This document shows positions 17,766-28,700 of a DNA stretch of 64,000 nucleotides, one piece after another. Location: NCBI RefSeq assembly GCF_900100355.1, contig NZ_FNFH01000007.1, positions 62,001 to 126,000 of the forward strand, given 5' to 3'. This DNA is from Microbulbifer yueqingensis (GTDB taxonomy: Bacteria > Pseudomonadota > Gammaproteobacteria > Pseudomonadales > Cellvibrionaceae). The first letter of the stretch is position 1; each line of letters opens with the position of its first letter. The notes beneath the pieces were generated by a model, which saw only the letters and a program-made list of their open reading frames with translations, made no database searches and was not told the origin of the DNA. A program made the translations under genes and the position numbers.

Positions 17766-19700
17766 TCACGGGTTGGTTGGCGGCGCAAAGCAGGCCAGGT
17801 ACACACTGAGGGTATTCACACTACCAGTGAGGCTGCTCAGCCTGAGTCGGACCTCATCAAACTCCTGCGTGGCATTGATGGTCACCAACCTCTGGTCAAT
17901 CGCGCCGTCAACGTTGAAGACGATCAGTGAGGCACCGGTACCCAGGTCGCCGGTCGGTGCTCCATCGAGCCAGGTGCTGATGGAAACGCTTTGCAGCAGT
18001 ACTGCATCCAGCAGGGATGCCGGACGCTCCACCAGGAAACCGATACGGTGGCCGGGTTGCAGGACAGTGTCCGTATTCGCTACCGACACATATGCATAGC
18101 CCTCGGCGTCGGCGGCCACTTCCATATAGGCTGCGTCGGTAATTACCGCATTGGTGATCAGGCCCAGGTTGGTGACAGAGCAGCCTGTGCAGGGCTCGAT
18201 AACGCGGTGACTCAGCTTGGCGTCGTTGGTGGTGATGGGCTGGAAGTCTCCGACAGTTTCACAGGTGGCCGGAGCATTGTCACAGACGTCACCGATACCA
18301 TTGTTATTCGTATCCTGCTGGTCCGCATTGGGAGTCTGCGGGCAGTTGTCGTCGTCGTTCAGGACTTCATCACCGTCAACATCGCTATCACAGGCGTCGC
18401 CGATACCGTCGCCATCCGAGTCCAGCTGGTCCGGGTTGGATACGTTGGGGCAGTTATCATCGTCGTGGACTACGCCGTCTCCGTCGGAATCGTCACAGGC
18501 GTCGCCGAAGCCATCGCCATCTGTGTCGGCCTGGTCCGGGTTGGGTACGTTGGGACAGTTGTCGGTGCTGTCTGGAGCACCATCATTGTCACTGTCCGAG
18601 CCGGAGTCGTTGGGGGTGTCGTCACACACATCACCGAGACCGTCGCTGTCGGCGTCTGCCTGGTCCTCGTTGGTGACATTGGGGCAATTGTCGTCTGCAT
18701 CCATCACACCATCGGAATCACTGTCATCGCAGACATCACCGATGCCATCCCCGTCGGTGTCCGCCTGATCGATATTGGGTACCAGGGGGCAGTTGTCCTT
18801 GTCGTCGGTGACCCCGTCGGAATCAGTATCGACACAGGCATCGCCGAGACCGTCCTCGTCACTGTCGGCCTGGCCGGGATTGGGGGTCAGCGGACAGTTG
18901 TCGATATCGTCGTCGACGCCGTCGCCGTCGCTGTCGTCACAGGCATCACCGAGGCCGTCGCCGTCAGTGTCCTGCTGGCCTGCGTTCGCATCTAGCGGGC
19001 AGTTATCGGTTTCATCGCCGACACTGTCGCCGTCATCATCGCTGTCACAGGCATCACCCTTGCCATCGCCGTCGGTATCTAGCTGGTCGGGATTGGCGAT
19101 GTTGGGGCAATTGTCACTGCCGTCGTCGAGACCATCATCGTCGGTATCGCTGTCGGCATCACAGGCATCGCCAATACCGTCGTTGTCCTGGTCGACCTGG
19201 TCATTGGGAACCTGTGGGCAGTTATCGGTAGTGTCGGTGGTGCCGTCGCCGTCGCGGTCATTATCACAGGCGTCGCCGGCGCCATCGCCATCCAGGTCTC
19301 CCTGGTCGGTATTGGCAACCAGAGGACAGTTGTCTGCATCATTATCAACGCTGTCGCCGTCGATATCGTTGTCACAGGCGTCTCCAGCTCCATCGCTGTC
19401 GCTGTCCGCCTGGTCCGCGTTCTGGGTCGTGGGGCAGTTGTCGACGGCATTTTCAACGCCATCGCCGTCGCTATCATCATCACAGGCGTCGCCGACCCCG
19501 TCACCATCGGCATCGTCCTGGTCTGGGTTGGCGGTGTTTACACAGTTGTCATTCTCGTCAGCGACACCATCGCCATCCGAGTCCGCTGGGACTGCTGCCT
19601 GGGCACTGTTGAAGGTGTTGCCACTACGTTTGTCATCCGCGCTACACGCGGCCAGCGTAGCGATAGCAACCAAGAGAAAGAGGATCGAGAAGCGGGACAT
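17766..19700 (-). CDS. Lipoprotein with 12 thrombospondin type 3 repeats
   Basis: This 644-residue protein has a lipoprotein signal ([19 protein letters not shown]) and then about 12 tandem TSP3 repeats between residues 38 and 480. Each is built on DSDGDGxxDxxDNCPxxxNxDQxDxDGDGxGDxCD. The Asp side chains and paired cysteines form a calcium-stabilised disulfide-linked array. The last 160 residues (from [10 protein letters not shown]) form a separate domain containing EPCTGC and ending VYLACFAPP. That domain is shared with the neighbouring paralogue and I cannot assign it to a named family. It is probably a surface lipoprotein or matrix component requiring Ca2+. The start has GGAG about nine bases upstream on the minus strand. 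Confidence 0.88.
   Translation of the reverse strand: MSRFSILFLLVAIATLAACSADDKRSGNTFNSAQAAVPADSDGDGVADENDNCVNTANPDQDDADGDGVGDACDDDSDGDGVENAVDNCPTTQNADQADSDSDGAGDACDNDIDGDSVDNDADNCPLVANTDQGDLDGDGAGDACDNDRDGDGTTDTTDNCPQVPNDQVDQDNDGIGDACDADSDTDDDGLDDGSDNCPNIANPDQLDTDGDGKGDACDSDDDGDSVGDETDNCPLDANAGQQDTDGDGLGDACDDSDGDGVDDDIDNCPLTPNPGQADSDEDGLGDACVDTDSDGVTDDKDNCPLVPNIDQADTDGDGIGDVCDDSDSDGVMDADDNCPNVTNEDQADADSDGLGDVCDDTPNDSGSDSDNDGAPDSTDNCPNVPNPDQADTDGDGFGDACDDSDGDGVVHDDDNCPNVSNPDQLDSDGDGIGDACDSDVDGDEVLNDDDNCPQTPNADQQDTNNNGIGDVCDNAPATCETVGDFQPITTNDAKLSHRVIEPCTGCSVTNLGLITNAVITDAAYMEVAADAEGYAYVSVANTDTVLQPGHRIGFLVERPASLLDAVLLQSVSISTWLDGAPTGDLGTGASLIVFNVDGAIDQRLVTINATQEFDEVRLRLSSLTGSVNTLSVYLACFAPPTNP
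18270..19590 (-). repeat. TSP3-encoding tandem repeat array 1
   Basis: Roughly 105-bp units, each encoding one Asp-rich TSP3 repeat, are reiterated about 12 times. The units differ at many synonymous and non-synonymous positions, so the array is old rather than freshly amplified. Spacing varies in several units (for example, one lacks the usual residue in VPNDQ). Confidence 0.85.
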
Positions 19701-20115
19701 GCAAAGATCTCCGATGAACCGGGTTGTAGTTATCCGTGCCGGAGGGAGGGGAAGCTATCGGAGAGTGACCGGGGCCGCGGATGGCAAGACCAAACCGCTG
19801 GCCATGCGGGTGCGGGCCCGGTACATACCACAATCGAACAGCGCTACTTCCTGTAGTCCCCTGGCATTTCGCCGCAAAGTAAAATCTGCGACGGATTCCG
19901 ATTGCCAGCTGTCAAAAATAATTTGGCTTATGGTGTGAGTGGTTTCTATATCAATGTGTGACTAATGTCTATTTGTTGGCGTATTTGAGCACGACTTTTT
20001 ACGTTTCCGGGAGCCGGGCCCGCGATCGATAGTGATTTTCAAAAATGGTCCGCAGCGTCGCTTGCTGCCGCATGCGCTTCCAGTGGCACAAAACCTCACC
20101 TTTGCCGGCCGGGAG
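19701..20115. other. Intergenic region between the two TSP3 genes
   Basis: These 415 bases hold no supported gene. The left part must contain the promoter of the minus-strand gene starting at 19700; a TTGACA -35-like hexamer is present on the minus strand at 19910-19915, but no good -10 is found at normal spacing. The right part is the 3' region of the second TSP3 gene and lacks a clear T-tract terminator. Confidence 0.45.
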
Positions 20116-22533
20116 TCAGCGTGGTGCGATACAACCCAGGTAGACATCCACTGTATTCACCCAGGCGGGCACGCTCTCCAGCTGTATTTCCACGGCATCG
20201 AAATCCTCTTCAGTATTGATGACCAGCAACCGGCGGTTGCCGCTCTCCTCGCCGGACAGCCGGAACGGTACCAGCGCATCGCCGCGGGTGCGCTCCCCGG
20301 TGGCGACGCCGTCAAGGAAAGTTGCAATCGTGACAGTGTCGAGTAACGCGCGGCCAATTACAGCGTCGGGGAATTCGAGGATAATGCCGGTGCGGAACCT
20401 GCCGGCGTAGACTTCGTTGGTATCGATTACCCGGAGGAAGGTTGCGCCCTCCGTCGCCGGGGGTACCCGGAGCCTGGCCGCGTTGGTAAAGGCGCGGTCG
20501 ATGATATTGCCCGGCGTATAGATCGGGCACAGTGGGCAATCCCTGCCAGCCTCTGCGACGAAGTCTGCGGCCGGGAGGTATACCGGCCGGAACAGCCCAG
20601 TGTTGTCACAGGTGACCGGCTCATCGATTTCACACAGGTCGCCAATTCCATCCCCGTCTTCATCTTCCTGTTCCGGGTTGGCGTTGAGCGGGCAATTGTC
20701 CCTGCTGTTCGGCACCCGGTCGCCATCGCGGTCGCTGTCGCAGGCGTCGCCGAGGAGGTCGTCGTCCTGGTCGCGCTGGTCGAGGTTTGGAACGTCGGTG
20801 CAGTTGTCGTCATCATCAACAATCCCATCGCCATCGGCGTCGTCCTCGCAGCGATCACCGCGACCATCGTCATCACGATCCGCCTGCCCGCTGTTGGCGG
20901 TCATCGGGCAGTTATCGGTTTCATCGGCGATGCCATCGCCGTCCATGTCGCTATCACACAGGTCGCCGGTGCCATCCAGGTCGATATCGCCCTGGAACGG
21001 GTTGGCCGTCTCGGGGCAGTTGTCCTCGTCGTCGGGAATGGAGTCCCGGTCAGTGTCTTGCCGCGGCTCCTCGCAGGCATCGCCGATGCCATTGCCTGAG
21101 CTGTCCCGCTGACCGGCATTGGGGGTGCCGGGGCAGTTATCGCTCGCGTCCACCACACCGTCCCCGTCGCGGTCATTGCCGAGGGGCTGCGGGTCGCAGG
21201 GTGTGCCACGGCCGTCACTGTCCTCGTCGGCCTGGTCCGCATTGGCCCGCAGTGGGCAATTGTCGTCGGTGTCGGCGATGCCGTCGCTGTCGTCGTCAGG
21301 ATCACAGGCGTTGCCCAGGCCATCCCGGTCGCGGTCGCGCTGGTCCGGGTTGATTATCCCGGGGCAGTTGTCATCGGTGTCGGGGAAAGTGTCGTTGTCG
21401 TCGTCCGGGTCGCAGGCATCACCGTTGCCATCACCATCCAGGTCGGCCTGCCCGGGATTGTCCACGCCGGGACAGTTGTCATCGCCACCGAAGGCCGGTG
21501 CCTCTTCACAGATGTCGCCGACACCATCGCCGTCCTGGTCGGCCTGGCCGGGGTTGGGCGTGGCCGGGCAATTGTCTTTCCCGTTCGCCCGGCCGTCGCC
21601 GTCCCGGTCGCTGTCGCAGGGATCGCCCACACCGTCGTTGTCCCGGTCCGCCTGCTCGGGGTCCTCCCGCAACGGGCAGAGGTCATCGATGTCTTCAACC
21701 CCGTCGCCGTCATCGTCGCTGTCGCACGCGTCGCCGGTTCCATCTTCGTCACTGTCGGCCTGGTCGAAGTTGGCGACCAGCGGGCAGTTGTCAGAAGAGT
21801 CGCGCACGCTGTCGCCATCATCATCCGTGTCACAGGGATCGCCCTCGCCATCCCCATCCAGGTCCTCCTGGCGTGCGTTGGCGCGGCGGGGGCAGTTATC
21901 CAGCGAGTCGGGAATGCCGTCCAGGTCACTGTCTGCGTCGCCCTCATCGCAGGCGTCGCCTATACCGTCGTTGTCGTCATCCGCCTGGAGGGTGTTGAAC
22001 TCGTCGGGACAGTTGTCCAGCGAATTGGTGAAATCATCGCCGTCGCGGTCGTTGTCGCAGACATCGCCGATGCCGTCCTCGTCAAGGTCTGCCTGCAGGT
22101 CGTCGCGGATGGCGCCGGGCCGCCGGTTGGGGCTGAGCGGGCAGTTGTCGTCCCGGTTGCGGATGCCGTCCCCGTCGATATCCGCATCACAGAAGTCACC
22201 GACCCGGTCCCCGTCCAGGTCGCCCTGGAGACGGTTGGCAATGTCCGGGCAGTTGTCGATATCGTCGGGGACGGCGTCGTCATCGGTGTCGAGCGGTGAA
22301 GTCGGTTCCGGCGGGGCAGCCGGTGGCGGGGAGTCACAGGCATCCCCATTGCCGTCGCCGTCAGCGTCCGCCTGCGAAGGGTTGGGGTCAGCGGGGCAGT
22401 TGTCGCGCGAGTCGATAATACCGTCGCCGTCGCTGTCGACAGCAGCGCGGCCCCGGTTGTCATCGTCCGAATCGAAGATACAGCCGGACAAGGCGATGGA
22501 AATTACTGCGACCCAGGCCCCTAGACGGTACAT
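20116..22533 (-). CDS. Lipoprotein with about 16 thrombospondin type 3 repeats
   Basis: This 805-residue paralogue of the preceding gene has a signal with lipobox (WVAVISIALSGC, Cys about 18) and about 16 TSP3 units with DNCP cores. Some units are irregular: one reads DDLCPLREDPEQ and one NCTDVPN. A proline-rich spacer (PPPAAPPEPTSP) follows the first unit. The C-terminal 160 residues (from TCDNTGLFRP, with DCPLC and ending VYLGCIAPR) match the C-terminal domain of the 17766-19700 product. The protein is extremely acidic and should bind many calcium ions. CTGGAG lies about ten bases before the start on the minus strand. Confidence 0.88.
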   Translation of the reverse strand: MYRLGAWVAVISIALSGCIFDSDDDNRGRAAVDSDGDGIIDSRDNCPADPNPSQADADGDGNGDACDSPPPAAPPEPTSPLDTDDDAVPDDIDNCPDIANRLQGDLDGDRVGDFCDADIDGDGIRNRDDNCPLSPNRRPGAIRDDLQADLDEDGIGDVCDNDRDGDDFTNSLDNCPDEFNTLQADDDNDGIGDACDEGDADSDLDGIPDSLDNCPRRANARQEDLDGDGEGDPCDTDDDGDSVRDSSDNCPLVANFDQADSDEDGTGDACDSDDDGDGVEDIDDLCPLREDPEQADRDNDGVGDPCDSDRDGDGRANGKDNCPATPNPGQADQDGDGVGDICEEAPAFGGDDNCPGVDNPGQADLDGDGNGDACDPDDDNDTFPDTDDNCPGIINPDQRDRDRDGLGNACDPDDDSDGIADTDDNCPLRANADQADEDSDGRGTPCDPQPLGNDRDGDGVVDASDNCPGTPNAGQRDSSGNGIGDACEEPRQDTDRDSIPDDEDNCPETANPFQGDIDLDGTGDLCDSDMDGDGIADETDNCPMTANSGQADRDDDGRGDRCEDDADGDGIVDDDDNCTDVPNLDQRDQDDDLLGDACDSDRDGDRVPNSRDNCPLNANPEQEDEDGDGIGDLCEIDEPVTCDNTGLFRPVYLPAADFVAEAGRDCPLCPIYTPGNIIDRAFTNAARLRVPPATEGATFLRVIDTNEVYAGRFRTGIILEFPDAVIGRALLDTVTIATFLDGVATGERTRGDALVPFRLSGEESGNRRLLVINTEEDFDAVEIQLESVPAWVNTVDVYLGCIAPR
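20640..22440 (-). repeat. TSP3-encoding tandem repeat array 2
   Basis: About 16 diverged units of 75-135 bp encode the Asp-rich repeats of the second lipoprotein. Lengths vary more than in array 1. The divergence between units indicates old duplication, not a fresh microsatellite. Confidence 0.85.
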
Positions 22534-22881
22534 CCACTTCTACTCCAGGCACAGAATCCTGCGTGCCGACACTTCCCTGTTCCGTGTTTACTCCGCTCGA
22601 GCAGGCGGCCCCGCAATCCTGAGCCGGCGGGCTGCGGGCGAGGCGTTTCGCTGGTCGCTGTGGAGTGCGAATAATACGAGCGCCTTTATTCAGGTTTAGG
22701 TGAAATGCCCTGAAGTGTCGAAAGGGGCTGGCCCTTTTGCGTGATAAGCCCCTTTCTGGCGTTTCCGGCCATGTTAACGGCGGCCGTCATCGCGGTGCAG
22801 ATTTGGCTGTCAGTTCCGAAAGTGACTCGTTTCGGGGGCAGGGAGCCCATATACTGGCGCAAAGCTGAACAGGAGGCCCGA
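22534..22881. other. Intergenic region between TSP3 gene 2 and ada-alkA
   Basis: This is a divergent promoter region of 348 bases. An open frame in phase with ada-alkA extends up to 22741, but its translation does not look like a family N-terminus and lacks a Shine-Dalgarno site. I see no further gene. Confidence 0.5.
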
Positions 22882-24327
22882 GTGCTGCCGTCCCCCGAAA
22901 TCTGTGCCCGCGCCCGCCTCGCCCGGGACCGCCGTTTTGACGGTTGTTTCTTTACCGCCGTCAGGACGACCGGGATTTTCTGCCGCCCGGTGTGCCCGGC
23001 GCGAGCCCCGCGGGAGGAAAATGTCGAATACTTCGGCAGCGCCACCGAGGCCGCGGCAGCCGGGTACCGGCCATGCCTGCGGTGCAGGCCCGATGCCGCG
23101 CCGGGCAGCCCGGCATGGGGACTGGTGGAAACCACGGTGCGCCGCGCGCTGGACCTGATGCGCCGCGAGCGCGAAGGCATGTCGGTCGAGACCCTGGCTG
23201 GCCGCCTGGGTATCAGCAGCCGGTACCTGCGCCGCCTGTTTGCCGAGCACCTGGGCATGAGTCCGCTGCAGTACTGGCAGGTGGAGCGCGTCCTGTTTGC
23301 GCAGGGGTTGCTTCGCGACACCGACCTGCCAGTGACCCGGGTGGCGCTGGAGGCAGGCTTCAACAGCACGCGGCGCTTCAATGCGGTGTTTCGCCGCGTG
23401 TGCCAGTGCACTCCACGCGAGGTTCGGGCAGCGTCGCCGGTGACGGGAAGTGCCGGTGGCGCGCGCCTGTGGCTCTCCTATCGGCCTCCGTTCTCCTGGC
23501 AACGATTGTTGTCTTTCCTCTGGCAACGGGCACTTCCCGGGGTGGAACGAGTGGAGGGGGCAGCCTACGAGCGCAGTTTTGTCCTCGATGGTCGGCCGGG
23601 AGTGGTGCGGGTCACCGACGACCCGGAGAAATGCCGCTTACGGGTCGAAGTGGAGTCCGACGGAGCCACTGCCCTGTACCTTGTCAGCCAGCGCCTGCGG
23701 AAGCTGTTTGACCTGGATGCCGACAGTGGTGAGATCAGCCGGGTCCTGGCCGCCGACCCCCTGCTGGCCCGACAACTGGGAAAATTTCCGGGGGTGCGCC
23801 TGCCCGGCGCCTGGGACCCGTTTGAATACTCGCTGCGCGCCATCCTGGGCCAGCAGATTTCAGCGGCTGCCGCGACCACCATTGCCGGCCGCCTGGTGGA
23901 GCGCCACGGAGTCCCCTTTGTCGACCGCAACGGGTGCGAGAGGCGCCTGTTCCCCGATGCCGACAGCCTGGCCGCAGCTGACTTTGAAGGGCTGGGCCTG
24001 ACCCGGGCGCGCGCGGCAACTCTGCGTGCCTTCGTGGCGGCGAGCCTGGATGGACGGGTTGATTTCACCGAAACCGACCTGGAGCGCTGGTGTGCGCAGC
24101 TGACGGCCCTGCCCGGCATTGGGGAGTGGACCGCCCAGTACATCGCCATGCGCGGGCTGTCCCTGCCTGATGCCTTTCCTGCCAGTGACCTGGGTATCCT
24201 GCTGGCGCTGGGGGTTGACGGTAAGAAAGCCACACCGGCGCAGGCACGGGCGAGGGCGGAGCAATGGCGGCCCTGGCGGGCCTACGGCGCCCTGCTGCTG
24301 TGGCAATCCCTACAGAGTGGAGACTGA
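22882..24327 (+). CDS. Ada-AlkA fusion: methylphosphotriester sensor, AraC HTH and 3-methyladenine glycosylase
   Basis: This 481-residue three-part protein starts with an Ada metal-binding domain (DGCFFTAVRTTGIFCRPVCPAR, then CLRC; four Cys, the first being the methyl acceptor). An AraC-type HTH follows (LAGRLGISSRYLRRLFAEHLG). The last part is an AlkA N-domain and HhH-GPD glycosylase (LRAILGQQISAAAATTIAGRL, then LPGIGEWTAQYIAMRGLSLPDAFPASD, with the catalytic Asp in PASD). It combines sensing of alkylated DNA with excision of N-alkylated bases. The start is GTG 22882, preceded five bases upstream by a perfect AGGAGG at 22871-22876. The ogt gene follows immediately. Confidence 0.9.
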   Translation: MLPSPEICARARLARDRRFDGCFFTAVRTTGIFCRPVCPARAPREENVEYFGSATEAAAAGYRPCLRCRPDAAPGSPAWGLVETTVRRALDLMRREREGMSVETLAGRLGISSRYLRRLFAEHLGMSPLQYWQVERVLFAQGLLRDTDLPVTRVALEAGFNSTRRFNAVFRRVCQCTPREVRAASPVTGSAGGARLWLSYRPPFSWQRLLSFLWQRALPGVERVEGAAYERSFVLDGRPGVVRVTDDPEKCRLRVEVESDGATALYLVSQRLRKLFDLDADSGEISRVLAADPLLARQLGKFPGVRLPGAWDPFEYSLRAILGQQISAAAATTIAGRLVERHGVPFVDRNGCERRLFPDADSLAAADFEGLGLTRARAATLRAFVAASLDGRVDFTETDLERWCAQLTALPGIGEWTAQYIAMRGLSLPDAFPASDLGILLALGVDGKKATPAQARARAEQWRPWRAYGALLLWQSLQSGD

Positions 24328-24329
24328 CC

Positions 24330-24842
24330 TTGATCCATTACAGCATTTATTCCACCGCGATCGGCGAGGTCTGTATCGCCGCCACCGACGAACCGGGAGA
24401 GGCCGGCCTGGTGGCGGTGGACTTTCGCCGCGCGGACGGTTGCCCTGGCCCCCGTGCCGACTGGGAGCGGGGCGCCTCTTCACTGACGGACGCCGCGGCA
24501 GGCCAGCTGGAAGAATACCTGGCTGGCAGGCGCCGGGTGTTCGAGCTTCCCCTGCAGTTGCGCGGCACAGCATTCCAGCGGCGCGCCTGGCAGGCACTGC
24601 TGGAGATCCCCTACGGTGAGACCCGGAGTTACATGCAGCAGGCCGAGGCGGTGGGGAACCCCCGGGCCGTTCGCGCGGTGGCCCGGGCCAATGGGGCCAA
24701 TCCGCTGGCGATCCTGGTTCCCTGCCACCGGGTGATCGGCGCCGACGGCAGCCTGACCGGGTATGCCGGAGGCCTGGAGATCAAGGCCCGCCTGCTGACG
24801 CTCGAAGGAGCCCGTTTTGTGGAGCAGGCCACGCTGCTCTAG
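24330..24842 (+). CDS. ogt: Methylated-DNA--protein-cysteine methyltransferase
   Basis: This 170-residue suicide alkyltransferase has the active-site motif [21 protein letters not shown] (acceptor Cys about 132). The DNA-binding helix is [17 protein letters not shown] with [13 protein letters not shown]. It repairs O6-alkylguanine. No ATG is available at the N-terminus. TTG 24330 (reading [14 protein letters not shown]) lies 3 bases after the ada-alkA stop and has GGAG at 24319-24322, so translational coupling is likely. An in-frame start further upstream would overlap ada-alkA. Together with the upstream gene it forms a compact alkylation-repair operon. Confidence 0.88.
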   Translation: MIHYSIYSTAIGEVCIAATDEPGEAGLVAVDFRRADGCPGPRADWERGASSLTDAAAGQLEEYLAGRRRVFELPLQLRGTAFQRRAWQALLEIPYGETRSYMQQAEAVGNPRAVRAVARANGANPLAILVPCHRVIGADGSLTGYAGGLEIKARLLTLEGARFVEQATLL

Positions 24843-24933
24843 GTTGGTCACGCCCCCGGGACCGACTCCTCTGGCAATGACCGCCCCCGGGCGGGATAAT
24901 AGGTCGCTTACCCGAAGAGAAGCCGGAGGTCAG

Positions 24934-25464
24934 ATGCTGTACAGACTGGGTGACAGCCAGCCACAACTGGAGGGAGAGGGGCACTTTATCGCTCCCGGGG
25001 CCCATGTGATCGGCGATGTGCGGCTGCTCAATCGCAGCTCGGTCTGGTTCAACGCGGTGGTGCGCGGCGACTGTGACCGCATAACCATCGGCGAGGACAG
25101 CAATGTCCAGGACGGCGCCGTGCTGCATACCGACCCCGGCATCCCCCTGAATATTGGTACCGGCGTGACCATTGGCCACAAGGCCATGCTGCACGGTTGC
25201 GAAATCGGTGATTACACACTGGTCGGTATCAATGCCGTGGTGCTGAACGGGGCAAAGATCGGCAAGTGCTGTGTAATCGGGGCCAATGCCCTGGTCACCG
25301 AAAACAGCGAGATCCCCGACTACTCCATGGTGCTGGGAAGCCCCGGTAAGGTCGTGAAGACCCTGGACGAGTCCATGCTGGAGCTGCTCAAGGCCAGTAG
25401 CGATCACTACGCCGACAACAGCCGCCGCTTTGCCGAAGAACTCGTGCCGGTCGAAACAACATGA
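24934..25464 (+). CDS. Gamma-carbonic anhydrase family protein (YrdA-like)
   Basis: This 176-residue left-handed beta-helix protein has hexapeptide turns ([31 protein letters not shown], then [34 protein letters not shown]). The three zinc-binding His of the family appear in LHTD, IGHKA and LHGC. Members are called YrdA or gamma-CA-like; carbonic anhydrase activity is often weak or unproven. The start is ATG 24934 with GGAGGT at 24925. Its stop overlaps the start of the DUF1289 gene (ATGA at 25461-25464). Confidence 0.9.
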   Translation: MLYRLGDSQPQLEGEGHFIAPGAHVIGDVRLLNRSSVWFNAVVRGDCDRITIGEDSNVQDGAVLHTDPGIPLNIGTGVTIGHKAMLHGCEIGDYTLVGINAVVLNGAKIGKCCVIGANALVTENSEIPDYSMVLGSPGKVVKTLDESMLELLKASSDHYADNSRRFAEELVPVETT

Positions 25465-25685
25465 CTGTCCCGGTGAAAAAATCCCCAGGTTTCGGGCCGG
25501 CAGGCGAGAAACCCGTGAAGTCTCCCTGTATTTCTGTCTGCGCCCTCAATGGCGATGATGTCTGCGAGGGCTGTTTCCGCACCGGCATGGAGATCAGCCG
25601 GTGGGGCACGATGAGCAATGACGAGCGACGTGCGGTCCTGCACCGTTGCACGGAGCGCGCCCGCGAGATGGGGCGCATCTGGTAG
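25461..25685 (+). CDS. DUF1289 zinc-finger small protein
   Basis: This 74-residue protein carries the DUF1289 pattern [31 protein letters not shown] (Cys pattern CxxxC-x(8)-CxxC), followed by a helix [15 protein letters not shown]. It likely binds a metal ion through the four Cys; the function is unknown. It overlaps the gamma-carbonic anhydrase gene by four bases, so it is expressed with it. Confidence 0.85.
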   Translation: MTVPVKKSPGFGPAGEKPVKSPCISVCALNGDDVCEGCFRTGMEISRWGTMSNDERRAVLHRCTERAREMGRIW

Positions 25686-25791
25686 CCGGGTCCCTGTTAT
25701 GGTCCGGCGTAGCCAATGGCAGCCATCGGAAGTTCCGCCGGACGGCAGGAAATCACGGGACGCTAGAGCAAAGAATTAAACAGAAAAGAAT

Positions 25792-28700
25792 ATGACCCAA
25801 CCCTTTGTCCATTTAAGAGTCCACTCCGAATACTCACTGATTGACGGCCTGGTACGCATCAAGCCGCTGGCTGCGCGTGCGGCCGAGCTCGAGATGCCCG
25901 CCCTGGCGCTGACCGACCAGGCGAATTTCTATGGGCAGATCAAGTTCTACAAGGCGTGCCTGGGCGCCGGTATCAAGCCGCTGACCGCGGCGGACTTCTG
26001 GCTGAGCGAGGGCGGTGAGGACAACCCCACGCTGATCACCCTGTACGCCATGAATTCCGATGGCTACCGCAATATCACCGAACTGATCTCGCGCGGGTGG
26101 ATGGAAGGGCAGTACCACGGCAATGCCTATATACGCCGCGAGTGGCTGGCGGAGTACGCCGAGGGCGTGCTGGCACTGTCCGGTGCGAAATTCGGGGACG
26201 TGGGCCGCGCGCTGGTTGCCGGGCGCAACGCGCAGGCCGAAGAGCTGGCCCGCGAGTGGGCCGGTATCTTCCCCGGGCGTTACTACCTGGAATTGCAGCG
26301 CACCGGGAGGCCCGGCGATGAGGAGTACCTGCACGCCGCGGTGGGCCTGGCAGATCGCCTGCAATTGCCCGTGGTGGCCACCAACGACGTGCGTTTCCTG
26401 GAAGAGAGCGAATTCGAGGCCCACGAGGTGCGTGTCTGCATTCGCGACGGGCGCACCCTGGACGATCCGCGGCGCGAGCGCCGCTATTCGCCGGAGCAGT
26501 ACTTCCGCACCGCCGAGGAGATGCAGGAGCTGTTCAGCGATATTCCCGAGGCGCTGCAGAACACGATTGAGATCGCCCGGCGTTGCTCGGCCCCCATCCA
26601 GCTTGGCAAGTACTTCCTGCCGGAATTCCCGGTTCCCGAGGGTATGACGGAGAACGAGTTCTTCGAGAAGATCTCCTTCGAGGGACTGTACGACCGGCTG
26701 GAGAAGATCCTGGAGAAGTCCGCCCCGGATTATGCCGAGCGCTGTGCCGCCTACGAGAAGCGGCTGCGGTTCGAACTCGACATCATCATCCAGATGGGTT
26801 TCCCGGGCTACTTCCTCATCGTGATGGACTTCATCCAGTGGGCCAAGGACCACGATATCCCGGTAGGGCCCGGGCGGGGCTCCGGTGCGGGCTCACTGGT
26901 GGCTTACGCACTGAAGATCACTGACCTGGACCCCCTGCAGTACGACCTGCTGTTCGAGCGATTCCTCAACCCGGAGCGGGTGTCCATGCCCGACTTCGAC
27001 GTGGATTTCTGCATGGAGAAGCGCGACCGGGTGATCGGTTACGTTGCCGACAACTACGGCCGCAATGCGGTGAGCCAGATCATTACCTTCGGCACCATGG
27101 CGGCGAAGGCGGTGGTGCGGGACGTGGCGCGGGTGCAGGGCAAGTCGTACGGCCTGGCCGATAAACTGTCCAAGATGATCCCGCCCGACCCGGGCATGAC
27201 CCTGGAGAAGGCCCATGAGCAGGAGGAGATCCTGCGGGAATTCCTCGAGGGCGATGAAGAGGGCCAGGAGATCTGGGAAATGGCCCTGCAGCTCGAGGGC
27301 GTGGCGCGAAACGTGGGCAAGCATGCCGGCGGCGTGGTGATTGCCCCTACCAAGCTGACCGACTTCGCGCCGCTGTACTGTGACGAGACCGGCGCGGGAC
27401 TGGTAACCCAGTTCGACAAGAACGATGTGGAAGACGCCGGCCTGGTGAAGTTCGACTTCCTCGGCCTGCGCACGCTGACCATCATCGACTGGGCCAAGGC
27501 CATGGTCGACGAGCAGCGCGCCCGCGAGGGCAAGGAGCCGCTGGTCATCGAGGCGTTGCCGCTGGACGATGCCGAGACCTACAAGATGATCAAGCGGGCC
27601 GAGACCACGGCGGTATTCCAGCTGGAATCCCGTGGTATGAAGGACCTGATCAAGCGCCTGCAGCCCGACAACCTCGAGGATATGATCGCCCTGGTGGCAC
27701 TGTTCCGCCCCGGCCCCCTGCAGTCGGGCATGGTGGATGACTTCATCAACCGGAAGCACGGCCGCGCACAGGTGGCTTACCCGGATGCCAAGTACCAGCA
27801 CGAGAAGCTCAAGCCGATCCTGGAGCCCACTTACGGGGTGATCGTCTACCAGGAACAGGTGATGCAGATTGCCCAGGAACTGGCGGGTTATACCCTCGGC
27901 GGCGCCGACATGCTGCGCCGTGCCATGGGCAAGAAGAAACCCGAGGAAATGGCGAAGCAGCGGGAGATCTTCGCCAGCGGTGCCAGGGAGCAGGGCGTCG
28001 ACCCGGACCTGGCAATGAAGATCTTCGACCTGGTGGAAAAGTTTGCGGGTTACGGCTTCAACAAGTCCCACTCCGCCGCCTATGCCCTGGTCTCCTACCA
28101 GACGGCGTGGCTCAAGGCCCACTACCCGGCCCAGTTCATGGCCGCCACCATGTCCTCGGACATGGACAAGACCGACAAGGTTGTGACCTTTATCGAGGAG
28201 TGCCGGGCCATGGGCCTGGAGCTGGTGCCGCCGGATGTGAACCTGGGCAGCTACCAGTTCTCGGTGGATGTCGACAACCGCATCATCTACGGCCTGGGGG
28301 CGATCAAGGGGCTCGGCGAGGGGCCTATCGAGAACATCATCAAGGTGCGCAGCGAGGGCGGCCCCTTCACAGACCTGTTTGATTTCTGCTCGCGTATCGA
28401 CCCGCGCAAGGTGAACAAGCGGGCCCTGGAGGCGCTGGTGCGTTCCGGGGCACTGGACAGTATCGGCCCGGGCGGGGAGGGCAGCGATGGCCTCAACTAC
28501 TCCCGCGCGGTGCTGTTCAGCGCGGTCGACGAGGCCGTGAAGGCCGCCGAACAGCAGTCCCGGAATGCCAGTGCCGGTATGATGGACCTCTTCGGCGAGG
28601 TGGTCCCCACCGCTGCCGAGGGGGATGTTTACGCGGAGTTTCGTCGCGCGCGCCCCTGGGGAATCCGCGAGCGGCTCGAGGGTGAGAAGAACACTCTTGG

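Noticed and set aside
21119-22699. Plus-strand Ser/Pro-rich frame of over 500 codons across the TSP3 array
   Set aside because: It is the antisense of the Asp-rich TSP3 codons. The minus strand encodes clear TSP3 repeats with a lipoprotein signal.
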